From: Lignipirellula cremea | GTDB taxonomy: Bacteria > Planctomycetota > Planctomycetia > Pirellulales > Pirellulaceae | Assembly: GCF_007751035.1 (NCBI RefSeq) | Contig: NZ_CP036433.1 | Coordinates: forward strand, 6,305,001-6,369,000 | Reading direction: 5' to 3' | DNA: 64,000 nt | Shown here: one piece after another, positions 8,058-17,541 of the stretch | Position numbering within the stretch: the stretch's first letter is position 1 | How the letters are laid out: every line of letters starts with the position of its first letter | Translations under genes and position numbers: made by a program | Notes under the pieces: generated by a model | Told to the model about the DNA's origin: nothing | Databases searched by the model: none | Seen by the model: only the letters and a program-made list of their open reading frames with translations

Positions 8058-11000
8058 TCAGGCCGGGGGCGCTTCTTCCAGCGACAGCCGGGCCAGTTCC
8101 TCGGTTAGCGCGGCGACGGTCGATTCGATTTGATCGACCGTATGCCGGGAGGTAATAAAGAACCGCAAACGCGTTTTCTCTTCGTCGACGGCCGGATGCA
8201 GGATCGGCTGCACATTGATCCCTCGTCGGTTCAAATTGTACGAGAGTTGTAACGCGTTGACCGAATTCCCGATGATGACGGGAATCACAGGCGACTGTTC
8301 GCTCAGGCCGACATTCAGCTGGGCTTCACGAGCCTTGCCCAGGAACAGTTCGCTGTTGGCCCGCAGTTGCCGCACCCGCTCGGGTTGCTGTTCCAGCAGT
8401 TCCAGGGCACGGATCGCCGCGGCGGCTCCGGCGGGCGGCAGGCCCGTTTCAAAGACAAAGCCCGGGGCCGTGTACCGCAGGTACTCGATCAGTTCTTTGG
8501 AACCGGCGATGAATCCGCCGCAGCTGCCTAGCGATTTGCTGAGCGTACCCATCCACAGGTCAACCCGATCGGCCGCGATGCCGAAGTGCTCGCTCACGCC
8601 GCGGCCCGTGCTTCCCAGCACCCCAAAGGAATGGGCTTCGTCGACCATGAGGAACGTTTTGTGTTTCTCTTTGAGTTCCACAAACTGGGGCAGGTTGACG
8701 ATATCGCCATCCATGCTGTAGACGCCCTCCACGACGATCAGCACCCGCCGAAAGTCGTGACGAACCTCGGTCAGCAGGTTATCGAGCGCCTGCCAGTCAT
8801 TATGCGGGAAAGGGCGACGTCGGGCTCCGGAAAGCTCGGCCCCTTTCACGATGCTGCTGTGCGCCAGGGAGTCATGGACAACCAGATCGCCTGGGCCCAG
8901 CAGGTGGCCAATCGTGGTTTCGTTCGTCACATGGCCGCCGACAAACGTCAACGCATCGCCCACGCCCAGGAAGCGGGCCAGGGCCAGTTCCAGCTGACGA
9001 TGCAGGGGCAATTCTCCCGCGAACATGCGGCTGGAGGATGCGCCCGTTCCGTAGGAGTTGATCGCTTCCTTGGCGGCGTCGGCCACGCTGGGGTCGCCCG
9101 ACATGCCGAGATAGTTGTAGCTGGAAAAATTGATCAGCGAGCGGCCATTGATGAAGGTCGTATCGTCCGCGACGGAGTCGTGCACGTCGAAATACGGATT
9201 AGGCGCGTCGAGCGACGACAGCAGGCCCATCGTCTTTTTCAGACGAACGTACTCCGGCATTTTGTCAAATTTGCAATAGTCCGCGTAAGGTCCTTCGGTG
9301 TTTTTGGGGGCAGGGGTCCCCTGGCGGCGAGCCGCGCCGCTGGAGGAAATGGCCTTCAGTCGGGCCGTATTGTCAAAGGGAATCGGCTCCGCCAGAGGGC
9401 GATCGCCAATGTACTGTTCGATCGCCAGGGCCACTTCGCGGACGGTTTCGATCCGCTCCAGCACTTCATCGGGAAAGCGGCCGCCAAAAATCTGCTCCAG
9501 GGCATTCGCCACCTGCAGCCGCTCCAGCGAATCGAGACCGATATCCACCACGATATTGCTGTCCGCGTGCAACGTTTTGCCGCGTTCTTTGGCCAGTAGT
9601 CGCACCTGGTCCATCACCACATCCAGCACGCGCTGGTTGGCGGGAAGCGCCGGGGCGGCGGCTTTTTCGGCCGGCTTCTGGCGTGTTACAGCAGGCGGAT
9701 CCGACTGTTTGTCGAACAGCGCGTCGGTCTTCCACAGGCGCCAGTCGGCCACAATGGACAGATCGCCGTTGAGGAAATCGTCACGAGTGGCGTGACGCTG
9801 GATCTTGCCGCTGGACGTTTTGGGGATCGAGCCCGCCCGGACCAGAATCACGGCGTCGGGCGGCAGATCGTGTTCGATCGTGATAGCGCTACGGATCGCG
9901 GCGATGACGTCGCCCCATTCTTTATTCCGGCTGCGTTCCACTTCGGCCACCACGACCAGACGCTCCCGTCCTTGCACGTCCAGCGCAAAGGCCGCCGTGC
10001 TGCTGCTGCGCAACCGCTCGCTGACGCCCTCGACGGTCGCTTCAATATCCTGCGGGTAACGATTCACGCCGCGGACAATGATCAGGTCTTTGACGCGTCC
10101 GGTTACGTAGAGCTCGCCCTCGGAAACAAAGCCCAGGTCGCCCGTTCGCAGGTACGTCTTGCCGTCGACCGAGCCGTCGATCTTGGCGGCGAAGGTTTCG
10201 GCCGTTTCGACGGGCTTGCGCCAGTAACCTTTCCCCATGCTGGGGCTGATCACCCAGATTTCGCCGACGGTGTTGTCGCCCACAGGGCGACACGTATCGG
10301 GATCGACGAGCGCGATTTCTTCTTCCGGCAGGATACGGCCGCAACTGACCAGCGAGCGTGCGTCGGCCCCGCCCGATTCGGCCGGCGCCACGCGATGTTG
10401 ATCGAGCGCGGCGCCGTCGAAGGTGCGAATCAACGGCGGCTTGTCTTTATAAGCGCCGGTGACAATCAGCGTGGTTTCCGCCATGCCGTAGCAGGGGAAA
10501 TGGGCCGTGGGCGAGAAGCCATAGGGGGCGAACTTTTCATTGAAACGCTCCAGCGTTTCCGCTCGGATCGGCTCGGCCCCGTTGAACGCCAGATCCCACG
10601 AGCTAAGGTCGATCCCTTCCAGGTCTTCGGCCGTGGTTTTTTCCGTGCACAGCTCGTAGGCGAAGTTCGGTCCGCCAGAAATGGTAATCCCCAGGCGGCT
10701 GATCGCTTTGAGCCACCGAATGGGCTTCTGCATGAACGCCATTGGCGACATCAGTACGTTCGGCCGTCCATAAAACATCGGCTGCAGCACGCCGCCGACC
10801 AGGCCCATATCGTGATAGGTCGGCAACCAGCTCAGCCCCACGCCGTGACGGGCCGGCTCAAACGAGTAGGTAATCAGCGAGCAGTTATGCATCAGGTTGG
10901 CATGCGTCAGCATGACGCCTTTGGGCGTGCCTGTTGAGCCAGACGTATACTGCAGCACGGCCAGGGTTTCATCGTGAATGTCAGGACGCACCCACTTGTC

Positions 11001-11693
11001 GGCCAGATTCCAGTCAGTTTTGTCAGTCGAAATCCATTCCAGGCGGCGCAAATTGGGCGCCTCGTCCAGCATTTTCCCCACGCGGGTGGCGACCGAGTCG
11101 ATCGTCAGCGCCACTTTGGCGGCGGCATCGTCGGAGATTGCCTGGATCCGGGTCATGTTCCGGTTACGCCGCGGCGGATAGGCCGGCACGGGCGTTACGC
11201 CTGCATACAGGCACCCAAAAAAGGCCGCCACAAACTCCAGTCCCGGCGGAAACAGTAGCAGAGCCCGTTCGCCCTCCAGATTGCGCGCGGCCAAACTGGC
11301 GCCAATCGCCCTCGCCTGGCGATCCAGCTCGGCGTACGTCAGCGACTCTTCTTCGGTTTCACCATCGACCAGATAGCGGTAGCCAGCTTTGTCGGCTTTC
11401 GCTTCCGACCAGTAACGCAGTCGATCCACCACATTGGTAATGGGCGGACGATAGGACCCGAGATACTTTTCGATGTTCAAGGGATCGTTCGCCTCCCGCG
11501 GAATGCCGCCTCGACCTGGCGCCAGACGCAATGCTGGCGCGTTCCCATAAACTGAGGAACGGCCGGCGCCTCCTTCTTTATGGGGAGCGCGGCTGGATGA
11601 GTAAGAAGATGTAACAACAGTGTCATCTTGCTTGTTTTTCGCAGATTGCCTGGATTGTAATCCGCGAACCGCGTGAGGCCGTAGATGTTTCAT
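8058..11693 (-). CDS. trimodular fatty acyl-AMP ligase / acyl carrier protein / alpha-oxoamine synthase
   Basis: 1211 residues from the ATG at 11691-11693; the first 80 or so residues are low-complexity, so the true start may lie further in. Module 1 (about 90-650) is an adenylate-forming enzyme: YTSGSTGTPKGVMLTH, then YGMAETTL and YLRTGDLGF. The absence of an obvious CoA-ligase signature and the FAAL-like context suggest transfer to a carrier protein. Module 2 is an acyl carrier domain with the phosphopantetheine Ser722 in GLDSLERLQ. Module 3 (about 790-1200) is a PLP fold-type I oxoamine synthase with VDEAHSFGVLG and the PLP Lys1053 in TLSKSLGS. Inferred activity: a fatty acid is activated, loaded on the ACP and condensed with an amino acid, as in sphingoid-base or aminolipid synthesis. 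Confidence 0.88.
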   Translation of the reverse strand: MKHLRPHAVRGLQSRQSAKNKQDDTVVTSSYSSSRAPHKEGGAGRSSVYGNAPALRLAPGRGGIPREANDPLNIEKYLGSYRPPITNVVDRLRYWSEAKADKAGYRYLVDGETEEESLTYAELDRQARAIGASLAARNLEGERALLLFPPGLEFVAAFFGCLYAGVTPVPAYPPRRNRNMTRIQAISDDAAAKVALTIDSVATRVGKMLDEAPNLRRLEWISTDKTDWNLADKWVRPDIHDETLAVLQYTSGSTGTPKGVMLTHANLMHNCSLITYSFEPARHGVGLSWLPTYHDMGLVGGVLQPMFYGRPNVLMSPMAFMQKPIRWLKAISRLGITISGGPNFAYELCTEKTTAEDLEGIDLSSWDLAFNGAEPIRAETLERFNEKFAPYGFSPTAHFPCYGMAETTLIVTGAYKDKPPLIRTFDGAALDQHRVAPAESGGADARSLVSCGRILPEEEIALVDPDTCRPVGDNTVGEIWVISPSMGKGYWRKPVETAETFAAKIDGSVDGKTYLRTGDLGFVSEGELYVTGRVKDLIIVRGVNRYPQDIEATVEGVSERLRSSSTAAFALDVQGRERLVVVAEVERSRNKEWGDVIAAIRSAITIEHDLPPDAVILVRAGSIPKTSSGKIQRHATRDDFLNGDLSIVADWRLWKTDALFDKQSDPPAVTRQKPAEKAAAPALPANQRVLDVVMDQVRLLAKERGKTLHADSNIVVDIGLDSLERLQVANALEQIFGGRFPDEVLERIETVREVALAIEQYIGDRPLAEPIPFDNTARLKAISSSGAARRQGTPAPKNTEGPYADYCKFDKMPEYVRLKKTMGLLSSLDAPNPYFDVHDSVADDTTFINGRSLINFSSYNYLGMSGDPSVADAAKEAINSYGTGASSSRMFAGELPLHRQLELALARFLGVGDALTFVGGHVTNETTIGHLLGPGDLVVHDSLAHSSIVKGAELSGARRRPFPHNDWQALDNLLTEVRHDFRRVLIVVEGVYSMDGDIVNLPQFVELKEKHKTFLMVDEAHSFGVLGSTGRGVSEHFGIAADRVDLWMGTLSKSLGSCGGFIAGSKELIEYLRYTAPGFVFETGLPPAGAAAAIRALELLEQQPERVRQLRANSELFLGKAREAQLNVGLSEQSPVIPVIIGNSVNALQLSYNLNRRGINVQPILHPAVDEEKTRLRFFITSRHTVDQIESTVAALTEELARLSLEEAPPA

Positions 11694-12150
11694 ACCAATT
11701 GACTGCTCTACCAACAGTTTTAATCTAACATGGGCCCAACGGTTCTTCAAACTACCGGCCGACGGTTGTTGGTGAGGCAACCTGCGACCTGGCGATACTT
11801 TGAGAACGGTCAGAACCCCCGAAAGTCGGGTTTCTACCAGCAAAAGCCGGCGACTAAGGCGGTGTTGGTTCTGCCGCCACCACACTTTATCGGCTCTCAG
11901 GCTTGAGGGCGTGAGCGACGTTGGTGGGACTTTTGGCGATGGTATGGATTTTGACAGGATTTAATTCCCTGTGCCGCTACCATGTCGCTGCCAGCCACCC
12001 ACGAAATGAGGGGCGCTGGCGGAAAAGCCAGCGAACCTGATTCCTTTTTGGCTAAACTCAAAAAAGCTCACCCTTCGTCGCTCAAAAAATCTGACCACTG
12101 CCACGATTGTCGCCGCGAAGGTTCGTCTCCCTTGGGCCGGAAAGCAGATC
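11694..12150. other. non-coding interval upstream of the FAAL-ACP-AOS gene
   Basis: About 450 bp. A short hairpin, CCCGA-AAG-TCGGG, lies around 11818-11832, and CGCTGGC/GCCAGCG arms with a 6-nt loop lie at 12014-12033 behind the SGNH hydrolase gene. Neither is followed by a U-run on a relevant strand. No gene is seen. Confidence 0.4.
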
Positions 12151-13023
12151 TCAGGCAGACGACCCATCCAGGTCGTAAGCCGGCTCCAGCAGCCGCCAGA
12201 TCGAATCCGCCATGCGGACATGCCCCTTCGCCGTCAAATGAAGGGAGTCCAGCGTAGCGTCGCCGCCTGCCAGAACTGCCAGCAGTACGCTCTTGGGCGC
12301 CAGCAGTACGCGGTACTTGCGGGCCAAAGTCCGCTGGATCCGTCCATATTGCGGGTACAGCGGCAACGACGGCAATTCCAGCATCACAACCTGCCGGCCC
12401 GGCGCCGCAAGAAACTGGAGCAACGCCTCCAGATCGATCGCGAACTGGCTGGCTGAAGTGGCGCCAAGCAGATCGTTCCCGCCAATCTCCACCAGCACGA
12501 CCGGAGCCGTGATCGGTTCCGCCTGCGCTCGAAGCAACGCCTTGCCCGCCGTATCGCCCACATGAGAGATATCCTGCACCTGCAGGCGATGCTGGCGCGC
12601 CAGCACCTGCGGCCACGTCGGAGACTTCGGATCTCCGCCAATTCCCGCCGTGATCGAATCGCCGATCACCGTAAGCGACCGCGAGCCAGCCGGAGTCAGA
12701 CGCGGCAGCAAGTGATGGGGCAGCTCGATCAGCATCACGACCAGCCACCCGATCGCCATGCCGGCCACGGCCAGCCGTCGCCATTTCTCCCATCGCCAGG
12801 AAATGATCCAGCCCGCGGTCAACAACGCAGCGACCGCATACAGCCAATACGGCAAGGCGACCGAGGCGATCACGACCGTCGCCGTTCCCAGCAAAAAAGC
12901 AAAGCTGCTGACCCGCCGCAGCAGGGCCGAGGACCCCAGCGAAGCGAACGCGGACAGCATTAGTAAACTGGCCCCCGTGAACAAGGCCTGCCCGCTTGCA
13001 ATGTGATAGACCAGCCCATTCAT
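12151..13023 (-). CDS. membrane-anchored SGNH/GDSL-type hydrolase
   Basis: 290 residues. The N-terminal third is hydrophobic with about four membrane helices, followed by an SGNH hydrolase domain. Block I is VIGDSITAGIGG (nucleophile Ser in GDSIT), block III is IGGNDLLG, and block V is DSLHLTAKGHVRM (catalytic Asp and His). The layout resembles TAP/TesA-like esterases or lysophospholipases with a membrane anchor. It follows thiG on the same strand with a 36-bp gap and may share its transcript, but no functional link to thiamine synthesis is known to me. Confidence 0.85.
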   Translation of the reverse strand: MNGLVYHIASGQALFTGASLLMLSAFASLGSSALLRRVSSFAFLLGTATVVIASVALPYWLYAVAALLTAGWIISWRWEKWRRLAVAGMAIGWLVVMLIELPHHLLPRLTPAGSRSLTVIGDSITAGIGGDPKSPTWPQVLARQHRLQVQDISHVGDTAGKALLRAQAEPITAPVVLVEIGGNDLLGATSASQFAIDLEALLQFLAAPGRQVVMLELPSLPLYPQYGRIQRTLARKYRVLLAPKSVLLAVLAGGDATLDSLHLTAKGHVRMADSIWRLLEPAYDLDGSSA

Positions 13024-13059
13024 GCCCGGGAAACCTTGCCTGCGAGACGGATCGTCCCG

Positions 13060-13923
13060 CTATTTATGGACGGGACGGGTGCTGATCAGCCCTTCATCGG
13101 GGCTGCTGGCCTGGGCGTACAGCCGTTTGGGAATCCGTCCCGACAGGAAAGACAACCGGCCCGCTTCGACGCCGGCCTTCATGGCGCGGGCCATGCCGAG
13201 CGGGTCCCGGGCATGAGCGATCGCCGTATTCAGCAACACGCCATCGACGCCCAGCTCCATCGCCATGGCCACATCGCTGGCGGCGCCAACGCCGGCGTCA
13301 ACGATCACGGGGTAATTCGGATCGTCGCCTTTGAGGTACTCGAGGCAAATGCGGATGTTGTTCGGATTCAAAATTCCCTGGCCGGATCCGATCGGGCTGC
13401 CAGCCGGCATCACGGCGACGGCTCCGGCCTGCTTGAGTCGGCGGGCCAGAATCGGATCGTCGCTCGTGTAGCACAGCACCTGGAAGCCTTCGGCGGCCAG
13501 CACGGCGGTCGCTTCCAGCGTGGCGACCGGGTCCGGCAGACGGGTGACGCTGTCGCCCAGGACTTCGAGCTTGACCCAGTTGGCGCCGGGATTCTCCAGG
13601 TTGGTCAGCAGTTCCCGGCCCATGCGGGCATAGCGCAAAGCATCGGCCACGTTGTAGCAGCCGGCTGTATTGGGGAGCAGGATGTAACGGTCCAGATCCA
13701 GATAGTCGAGAATATTCCGGCCTTCGCCGTCGTACTGGCGTTCCCGGCGGACAGCGACCGTGACACAGCGGGCGCCGCTGAGTTCGAGCGCGTCGCGCAT
13801 TTGTTCGAACGTTTCGTAGAGACCCGTGCCCACGATCAGGCGGCTGTTCAACAGATGGTCGCCCAGCTGGAATGCATCGTCGGCGGGAGCAGCGGGCGTG
13901 GGGACCACAGCGGAATGCGTCAC
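13060..13923 (-). CDS. thiG: thiazole synthase ThiG
   Basis: Cytoplasmic TIM-barrel enzyme that builds the thiazole phosphate of thiamine from deoxyxylulose phosphate, dehydroglycine or its equivalent, and the ThiS thiocarboxylate. 287 residues. Typical stretches are [10 protein letters not shown], the Schiff-base Lys in [22 protein letters not shown] and [12 protein letters not shown]. The start is a GTG at 13921-13923. Its ribosome binding site is formed by the terminal Gly codons of thiS, six bases upstream of the stop-proximal spacer, so the two genes are tightly coupled. Confidence 0.96.
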   Translation of the reverse strand: MTHSAVVPTPAAPADDAFQLGDHLLNSRLIVGTGLYETFEQMRDALELSGARCVTVAVRRERQYDGEGRNILDYLDLDRYILLPNTAGCYNVADALRYARMGRELLTNLENPGANWVKLEVLGDSVTRLPDPVATLEATAVLAAEGFQVLCYTSDDPILARRLKQAGAVAVMPAGSPIGSGQGILNPNNIRICLEYLKGDDPNYPVIVDAGVGAASDVAMAMELGVDGVLLNTAIAHARDPLGMARAMKAGVEAGRLSFLSGRIPKRLYAQASSPDEGLISTRPVHK

Positions 13924-13928
13924 TTGGA

Positions 13929-14135
13929 TTATCCTCCTCCTACGAAGGTCACGACTTCGACTTCGTCGCCTTCGTTGAGTATATGGGCCGCATGTTGCTG
14001 GCGGGGAATCAGTTGCCGGTTGACTTCGACAGCCACCCGGCGAGAAGGCAGGCTCAACGACTCCAGCAGTTGAGCGATCGTCGTTTCGGCCTGTGTCTCG
14101 CGAGGTTCGCCGTTAAATAGAATGTTCAAAACCAT
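13929..14135 (-). CDS. thiS: sulfur carrier protein ThiS
   Basis: 68 residues from the ATG at 14133-14135 ([11 protein letters not shown]). A beta-grasp ubiquitin-like carrier whose C-terminal Gly is adenylated and thiocarboxylated to deliver sulfur to ThiG. The end reads VVTFVGGG, one Gly more than the canonical GG, and DEVEVVTFV is the family-typical last strand. Upstream codons in the same frame are open to 14324 but do not look like ThiS. No TPP riboswitch was found in the leader. Confidence 0.93.
   Translation of the reverse strand: MVLNILFNGEPRETQAETTIAQLLESLSLPSRRVAVEVNRQLIPRQQHAAHILNEGDEVEVVTFVGGG
13932..13940 (-). promoter_or_regulatory. thiG Shine-Dalgarno site formed by the C-terminal Gly codons of thiS
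   Basis: The minus strand reads GGAGGAGGA, three Gly codons, directly before the thiS TAA, and the thiG GTG follows 8 nt after the run. The essential Gly-Gly tail of the sulfur carrier and the ribosome binding site of its partner are the same bases. Confidence 0.7.
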
Positions 14136-14476
14136 GCCGTCTGCAGGAGTGGAGCAGGAAGCGAGCCCTGCGCCGGTGGCTAAAAGAGGTGGCAATCGCA
14201 TTCCTGCCGCGAAGCCGCCTGATCCAGCCGCCGGAGCAATCTCCGCACCGTTGATGGATCCCAGCCAGGGACGCGATCGAAATTTCACCAGGCCCATTTT
14301 ATTCTTGTTCCCCTGCAGCGACAAGGAGACCGCCCGCGCATCGCCGGCCGGTTATGATCGTCCGGCAGTAGCAACGACCGCCGGGTTGGAATACGATCGA
14401 AGGACCCAGCGACGGGCAAATTGACCTGATCGCCGCTGCTGTTTGCGAAGCGACTTCAAGCAAAGTGAGATCCACC
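14136..14476. other. intergenic interval between thiS and a DUF1080-like gene
   Basis: About 340 bp between divergent genes. On the thiS side I looked for TPP riboswitch elements (CUGAGA, the ACCUGA/GAUAAUGCC-like boxes) and found none. No gene seen. Confidence 0.4.
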
Positions 14477-15169
14477 ATGATGCGTACTGCCCTGCTGCTG
14501 GCCGGATGCTGGCTGTTAACGTTTTCTGCTGCGACCGCCGAAGAGCCGCCGGAACCGGTGCGCCCGCTCTCCGAGTCCTGGTTCAACGGCAAGAACCTGC
14601 AGGGCTGGATGGCGGCGAGTCGGGATACGTTCGACCAGCACGGCAAAGTGACCGTGAAAAACGGCGAGCTGCACCTGGAAGAAGGTCAACCGGCTACCGG
14701 CATTGTTCGCCTGGGCGTGATCCCGCGCATGAACTATGAGATTTCGCTTGAGGCCAAACGCACCTCGGGCAGCGACTTTTTCTGCGGTCTGACTTTTCCC
14801 GTCGAACAATCGTATCTCACGCTGATCATCGGCGGCTGGGGCGGCGGCGTGACGGGCATCTCCAACTTCGACGATATGTCGGCCGTCGAAAATGAAACGA
14901 CCGGCTATACCGAGTTCAAAAACGATCAGTGGTACCCGATCCGCCTTCGCGTAATCGAAGGGAAGGTCCAGGCCTGGCTGGAGGATGAGCAGATCATCGA
15001 CTCCACCACGGTCGATCGGCGGCTCAACATCTGGTACGAGCAGGAACCGATGCGACCCCTTGGCATTTCCGCCTGGCGCAGCGGCGGCGCCTTTCGCAAG
15101 ATCCAACTGAAGCGGCTCACCGCCAAAGAACTCAAGGCAGCCGAGACTGAGAAAGCACCCACCCCTTGA
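14477..15169 (+). CDS. secreted DUF1080-like (LamG/concanavalin-fold) protein
   Basis: About 230 residues. Signal peptide MMRTALLLAGCWLLTFSAATAEE, then a beta-rich domain with the usual DUF1080 beginning SWFNGKNLQGW, a VKNGELHLEEG strand, YEISLEAKRTSGSDFF and a closing AFRKIQLKRL. In planctomycetes DUF1080 proteins (now 3-keto-disaccharide hydrolase family) are abundant and exported. The substrate here is unknown. The start is taken at the ATG 14477; a GTG at 14465 is in frame. Confidence 0.78.
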   Translation: MMRTALLLAGCWLLTFSAATAEEPPEPVRPLSESWFNGKNLQGWMAASRDTFDQHGKVTVKNGELHLEEGQPATGIVRLGVIPRMNYEISLEAKRTSGSDFFCGLTFPVEQSYLTLIIGGWGGGVTGISNFDDMSAVENETTGYTEFKNDQWYPIRLRVIEGKVQAWLEDEQIIDSTTVDRRLNIWYEQEPMRPLGISAWRSGGAFRKIQLKRLTAKELKAAETEKAPTP

Positions 15170-15256
15170 AGCAGGGATCGCTCCGCCTGCTGCTTTGCAG
15201 CTCTCAAGCGAACGCCCGATCAACGCCCGACAGACGGACGACGAAGGTTCCTGCTG

Positions 15257-16390
15257 ATGACGAAGAAGCTAAGTATCGAGGAGATCCAGGTGGGATCCAC
15301 GCGGGAGGCCACCTTCTGGACGAACCCGGCGAAGGATTCCGAGCATCGCTTCCGCGCGACGCATCTCGATGGTCGCAGGGCGCCCAAGGTCGTGCTGTGC
15401 AACGACCCGCGGATTCAGCCCGGCACGCCCTGCCTGGTGCGGATCAAAAGCGTCAGCAAGCCCAATCGCACCGATCGCGGTGCGATCGAAGTCGAATTTG
15501 AGCGGCTGCTCGACTTCAGAATTGAGGGGATGTACGTCGATCCGCTGGTTTCGCGGAAGCTGCAGATCCTGCTGGAAAGCGGGCTCAACATTCTGCTCGA
15601 CGGCCCCCAGGGTTGCGGCAAAACGGTGCTGGCCCGGCGACTGGCCGAAACGCTCGGCATGCAGTTCGTCTTTTTTAACTGTGGCGCGGTGGTCGAGGCG
15701 ACCGACTTCCTGGCCTCGATCCAGGTGCGTGCCTCCGACACGGGGCAACCGGTGACGGACTTTATCAGGACGGAAGTGCTGCTTGCCCTGGAGGAAGCGG
15801 CCCAGCATCCGGAACGACGGTATCTGGTGTTTCTCGATGAATTCAACCGCTGCCAGGAGTCGGCCCGCAATGCGCTGATGCCGGCGCTCGACGCCACCCG
15901 ACGGGTGTTCCACCCGATCGAGAACCGCTTTCTGGAAATCAGCAACAACGTGCAGTTCATTGCGGCCGTGAATCGCGGCAATGAGTTCTCGGCCACCTTT
16001 GGGATCGACGCGGCCCAACTGGACCGCTTTGCTCCGGTGCAGATGGATTACCTGCCGCCGGAAGAAGAGATCAAACTGCTGCAGGCCCGGCACCCGGAAT
16101 TGAACCGCGGTCTGCTGAAGGTGATCGTGACGGCGGCCGACCGCATTCGCAAAGCGGCCGAACTGGGCTCCGGCCTGTCGGTCAGGGCGACCGATGAAGC
16201 GTGTGTGTACCTGAAACACCCGCTCATGGAAAACGAACAACGCCGCCTGTTGCCGGACGTCCTGCAGAGCTCTTTCTGTGGTCGCTTCTCGGGTCGCTGG
16301 GACGATGTGGCCTCCGACGCGGGCGCCGCCTGGTCGATCATCCAGGCCGTCCTCCGCGAGCAGAAGCGGAAAGACGGCGACTCCTCCTGA
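15257..16390 (+). CDS. MoxR-type AAA+ ATPase
   Basis: 377 residues. An N-terminal, about 90-residue beta-rich region of unknown role precedes an AAA_5-like ATPase. Walker A is GPQGCGKTVLARRLAE, Walker B is YLVFLDEFNR, sensor 1 is FIAAVNRGNEF, and an arginine-rich sensor 2 region follows. Known: MoxR-family ATPases act as chaperones or remodelers. No von Willebrand partner gene lies next to it. It is 87 bp after the DUF1080-like gene and 57 bp before the histidine kinase, so co-transcription is possible. Confidence 0.85.
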   Translation: MTKKLSIEEIQVGSTREATFWTNPAKDSEHRFRATHLDGRRAPKVVLCNDPRIQPGTPCLVRIKSVSKPNRTDRGAIEVEFERLLDFRIEGMYVDPLVSRKLQILLESGLNILLDGPQGCGKTVLARRLAETLGMQFVFFNCGAVVEATDFLASIQVRASDTGQPVTDFIRTEVLLALEEAAQHPERRYLVFLDEFNRCQESARNALMPALDATRRVFHPIENRFLEISNNVQFIAAVNRGNEFSATFGIDAAQLDRFAPVQMDYLPPEEEIKLLQARHPELNRGLLKVIVTAADRIRKAAELGSGLSVRATDEACVYLKHPLMENEQRRLLPDVLQSSFCGRFSGRWDDVASDAGAAWSIIQAVLREQKRKDGDSS

Positions 16391-16447
16391 GGCCCTTCGG
16401 TTTTCCTCTTTCCTTTTTCGTTCACTTTCCGCCAGTAAACGTGCCCT

Positions 16448-17380
16448 ATGTTTGAACGACGTTCGCTCAAGTGGCCGATTACGGTTGGCGTAGTGCTGAT
16501 CGTGCTGGTGGTGGCGCTGACCATCGGCTGGGTGCTGCTTTCGTTCTTTGGCGGGCAATGGCTGCTGGCGGCGATCGGGGCGGCCGTGTTCTGCGTGGTG
16601 CTGCTGGGCGTGGTGTTTTACCTGGTGCTGACCATCAAGGAAGTGAACCTCAACCGACGCCAGTCCAACTTTATGGACAGCATCACCCATGAGCTGAAAT
16701 CGCCGATCGCGTCGCTGAAGCTGTATCTGCAGACATTGACCATGCGTCAGGTGGAGGAAAACGAGCGGGAAGAATTCCACCGCTACATGCTGGAAGATGT
16801 GGAGCGGCTGGACGCCCTGATCAACCATCTGTTGATTGCGGCCCATATCAACAAAGGCGGCCCGCTGGAAACGCCCGACGAAATGGAACTGTCGTCGATG
16901 CTGCAGCAATGCGCGGCCTCGGTCTGCATGCGTTATCGAACGCCGCCGGAAACGGTCAGCCTGGACCTGGTTCCCTGTCTGGTCCGGGCCAGGCAGGTCG
17001 ACGCCGACCTGATCTTCCGCAACCTGATCGACAACGGCATCAAATACGGCGGCTCCCCGCCCCGTGTGGAAATCGTGATGCGGCCCCGCGAAGGCGGCAA
17101 GGTGTGCGTCACCGTCAGCGACAACGGCCGCGGCATTCCGGCCCATCTGCGCAACAAAATCTTCGGCCGCTTCGTTCGCCTGGGATTTGAACTGCAGCGG
17201 GAGAAGCCGGGCACCGGTCTGGGGCTGCACATTGTCTGGTCGCTGGTCCGCCGACTCAAAGGAAAGATCCGGGTCAAAGACGCCGAAGACGGCATCGGCG
17301 CCCAGTTTGAAGTCCTCTTGCCAGGACGCGCCATGGAGACAGAAACAGCCGAAGTCCCAGGTGAAACGGAGGCGTCGTAA
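16448..17380 (+). CDS. membrane sensor histidine kinase
   Basis: 310 residues. Two N-terminal membrane helices (about 10-33 and 38-62) with a very short outer loop are followed directly by the dimerisation domain with the H-box SITHELKSPIASLKLY, with no HAMP or PAS domain. The ATPase part shows an N-box (FRNLIDNGIKYGG), G1 VSDNGRGIP, F-box KIFGRFVRL and G2 GTGLGLHIV. The lack of a sensory loop suggests a membrane-internal or cytoplasmic stimulus. No response regulator gene lies next to it, so it is an orphan kinase here. Confidence 0.9.
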   Translation: MFERRSLKWPITVGVVLIVLVVALTIGWVLLSFFGGQWLLAAIGAAVFCVVLLGVVFYLVLTIKEVNLNRRQSNFMDSITHELKSPIASLKLYLQTLTMRQVEENEREEFHRYMLEDVERLDALINHLLIAAHINKGGPLETPDEMELSSMLQQCAASVCMRYRTPPETVSLDLVPCLVRARQVDADLIFRNLIDNGIKYGGSPPRVEIVMRPREGGKVCVTVSDNGRGIPAHLRNKIFGRFVRLGFELQREKPGTGLGLHIVWSLVRRLKGKIRVKDAEDGIGAQFEVLLPGRAMETETAEVPGETEAS

Positions 17381-17541
17381 GCTCCCATTTCGGGTCTCCC
17401 CGTTCGCCGCCTCGTCGCATCAGGCGGGGCGGTTCCTCCGCGGGGCCAGTTCGGCTACATTCTTCGCAAGTTGTCAAAGCGTCGATAATCGCGCACCTTT
17501 GCGCGGATTTACCCTGTGAATTGCATATTACGGAGATAGAA

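Noticed and set aside
12014-12033. Intrinsic terminator behind the SGNH hydrolase gene
   Set aside because: The stem CGCTGGC/GCCAGCG is perfect, but no U-run follows on the minus strand.
14136-14476. TPP riboswitch in front of thiS
   Set aside because: None of the conserved TPP aptamer boxes can be found on the minus strand.
15269-17230. Long minus-strand open frame opposite the MoxR and histidine kinase genes
   Set aside because: It lies antisense to two genes with clear family motifs; its protein is rich in Arg, His and Gln as expected from reversed GC-rich codons.
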